This document shows positions 62,765-64,000 of a DNA stretch of 64,000 bases, in pieces; positions within the stretch are counted from its first letter, which is position 1; each line of letters starts with the position of its first letter. A model generated the notes under the pieces. That model had not been told where the DNA came from. It searched no databases and saw only the letters and a program-made list of their open reading frames with translations. The translations under genes and the position numbers were made by a program. Where the stretch lies: positions 296,126 to 360,125 of the forward strand of contig JAJRPF010000045.1 of the NCBI GenBank assembly GCA_024280885.1, written 5' to 3'. Origin of the DNA: Planctomycetota bacterium. GTDB lineage: Bacteria; Planctomycetota; JAJSAM01; JAJVHW01.

Positions 62765-63119
62765 AGCGCTGCGTTCTTCAAAGACCAACTTCCTTGCGCA
62801 TTCGGCGCCGCCCCGTGTGGGGCGGCGCCACACATGTGCATTCGAAGCGGCGGCACCAGGCGTCGCAACGACGACTCCCAAGCGGAGTCCGGGCCAGAAG
62901 CTCCCGCAACTGCCTCCATCCGCCGCAACCCGCGCCCCGACCGCGTCACTCACAGACGCACGGGGGCACGTCGCGGTCGCCCACTCCAGATCCCCGACTC
63001 AGATCCCACAGGTTGCCTGCCTGTCCCCGAGCGAGCGAGCGCGCGACGGCGCGCATCGTGAACGCCGCCTGAGCTGATCCCTGGGCCTCGTGCGCCAAGC
63101 GCACAGGAAGGTCCGACCG
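62765..63119. other. 355-bp gap between exbD copies, no gene seen
   Basis: Apart from the hairpin at 62804-62829 and the exbD ribosome-binding site AGGAAGG near 63105, nothing is recognisable. Open frames run through it on both strands but none has a plausible start and product. Confidence 0.5.
62804..62829. terminator. Terminator-like hairpin after the second exbD
   Basis: GGCGCCGCCCC pairs perfectly with GGGGCGGCGCC around a GTGT tetraloop, 40 bases after the stop. There is no T-run. If it terminates, the third exbD needs its own promoter or depends on read-through. Confidence 0.75.
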
Positions 63120-63620
63120 ATGAATGACACACTCCACGAGGCCAAGCCGAATCTCACGCCGATGATCGACGTGGTCTTCCTTCTCTTGATCTTCTTCATC
63201 GTCACGATGCGCTTCAAGACGCTCGACATGAAGATCCAGGCGGATCTGCCGAAGGACGTCGGTCCGAGTCCGGAGATCTCGCGTCCGCCCGAGACGGTGA
63301 AACTCGTCGCCCGCCTCGATCGCCCCGGCGGCGGCGTGGCGCGGCTCAAGCTCGACGGTCGCATCCTCGGACCGACCGATGAGCCAGCGACCTGGGCACG
63401 ACTCGTGTCGCTGACCTCTGACGCCCGTGCACGTGTCCGAGATAACGGCGGTGACATGGACATCGTGCAGGCGGAAGTGGACGCGGCCCCGCTCGTCGCG
63501 ACCGCCCACGTGATCCGTGCCATCGACGCGTTCACGGAGGCGCAGGTCGCGAAGATCACATTCAAGGGCACGCCCACTCCTGGCTCGCGAATGGACACGG
63601 CCCACGCCCGCCGCAGATAG
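63120..63620 (+). CDS. exbD: ExbD/TolR-family protein 3
   Basis: The ATG at 63120, with AGGAAGG upstream, gives 166 residues. N-L-T-P-M-I-D-V-V-F-L-L-L-I-F-F is the motor helix, and F-K-T-L-D-M-K-I follows as in the second ExbD. The C-terminal domain (V-D-A-A-P-L-V-A-T-A-H-V-I-R-A-I-D-A-F) matches the second ExbD and differs from the first. It lies 355 bp downstream behind a hairpin, so its expression may differ from the others. The tandem repeat array begins 48 bp after its stop. Confidence 0.93.
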   Translation: MNDTLHEAKPNLTPMIDVVFLLLIFFIVTMRFKTLDMKIQADLPKDVGPSPEISRPPETVKLVARLDRPGGGVARLKLDGRILGPTDEPATWARLVSLTSDARARVRDNGGDMDIVQAEVDAAPLVATAHVIRAIDAFTEAQVAKITFKGTPTPGSRMDTAHARRR

Positions 63621-63667
63621 CTGCGCCGGGACCACCACTCGGGCAGTTCGGAGCATCATCTGCACTG

Positions 63668-64000
63668 CCCTAGGGGTGCGGCCGGAAACCCCCGTGGATA
63701 GCCGGACGTGTCCGGGTGGGACGGCTGTCGTGGGTGACAGGCGACTCGACTCCGGAGAGTCTCCGAGCCTGTCAGCCGCGGCAGACGGCCCGCCCGGGCA
63801 CGGTAGAGGCTCCGCACGTCGGCCAGCGATCACGCCTTCACCGGCGCCGCGGGGGTTTCTGGCCGGGCCCCTAGGGGTGCGGCCGGAAACCCCCGTGGAT
63901 AGCCGGACGTGTCCGGGTGGGACGGCTGTCGTGGGTGACAGGCGACTCGACTCCGGAGAGTCTCCGAGCCTGTCAGCCGCGGCAGACGGCCCGCCCGGGC
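63668..64000 (+). repeat. 201-bp tandem repeat array, runs off the window
   Basis: A first unit (63668-63868) is followed at once by a second (63869 onwards), whose 132 visible bases show no difference from the first that I can find. Structures in each unit include CCGGA-CGTG-TCCGG (63702-63715) and a long stem opened by TGACAGG (63735-63741) and closed by CCTGTCA (63768-63774) with inner pairs. At the unit junction an 18-base arm (63847-63864) pairs with 63881-63898 except for one mismatch, around a loop containing CCCCTAGGGG. The left arm is absent before unit 1. No coding frame is convincing. Confidence 0.9.

Noticed and set aside
63668..64000. CRISPR array
   Set aside because: The period is 201 bases with the whole unit conserved; there are no short repeats with unique spacers and no cas genes.

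Overview
The window is GC-rich, densely coded bacterial chromosome and most likely comes from a Planctomycetota member. The best marker is the 65-residue lysine-rich small basic protein at 37099-37296, a family largely confined to the Planctomycetes/Verrucomicrobia/Chlamydiae group. Supporting signs are the groEL-groES-groEL-dnaJ-grpE order, many secreted TPR, HEAT and Sel1 repeat proteins, and a run of one ExbB and three ExbD genes. The assignment is inferred from gene content; there is no rRNA in the window.

Layout. 0-6.9 kb: nusB, ftsY, an O-antigen-ligase-like/TPR membrane protein, a carboxypeptidase-regulatory-like repeat protein and a PHP phosphoesterase. 6.8-9.1 kb, minus strand: a GT4 glycosyltransferase split by an in-frame TAG, and a GT2 glycosyltransferase. 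9.1-20.5 kb: two unknown envelope proteins, der, sixA, an outer-membrane porin, an oligopeptide-type ABC transporter (binding protein and two permeases, no ATPase), arginine decarboxylase and a DUF4136 lipoprotein. 20.5-21.2 kb: tandem copies of a structured repeat of about 235 bp. 21.2-27.6 kb, minus strand: a chaperone block, groEL-groES-groEL-dnaJ-grpE-fmdB-yacG. 27.9-32 kb: an NPCBM protein overlapping a VWA membrane protein. 32.2-35.8 kb: a 1189-residue Ser/Thr kinase/ATPase/TPR protein bracketed by REP-like repeats. 36-45 kb: pdxA, the small basic protein, a HEAT protein, a HEAT-radical SAM fusion, a Fur regulator, a secretin N-domain-like protein, an ExbD-like lipoprotein, the second locus of the 235-bp repeat, and purD. 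45.2-45.8 kb: tRNA genes Pro-Arg-His-Lys. 46.4-50.5 kb: a Sel1 lipoprotein, a HEPN-like protein, an EamA transporter and a family-4-type uracil-DNA glycosylase. 50.6-63.6 kb: a PilM-like membrane protein, a secretin lipoprotein, a 1000-residue TPR protein, a second secreted protein, ExbB and three ExbDs. 63.67-64.0 kb: the start of a 201-bp tandem repeat that runs off the window.

The most notable theme is an envelope machine in the last 14 kb: a secretin channel and PilM-like partner next to an ExbB/ExbD motor and large periplasmic TPR proteins. Three genes elsewhere in the window carry related modules: a HEAT protein with a 23-residue stretch nearly identical to one in the secretin, a poreless paralogue of the secretin N-domain region, and a lipoprotein that appears to hold two ExbD-like periplasmic domains. 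That these parts cooperate is inference. The other candidates for something undescribed are two structured repeats: the 235-bp element, whose terminal hairpins change sequence but keep pairing, and the 201-bp tandem array.
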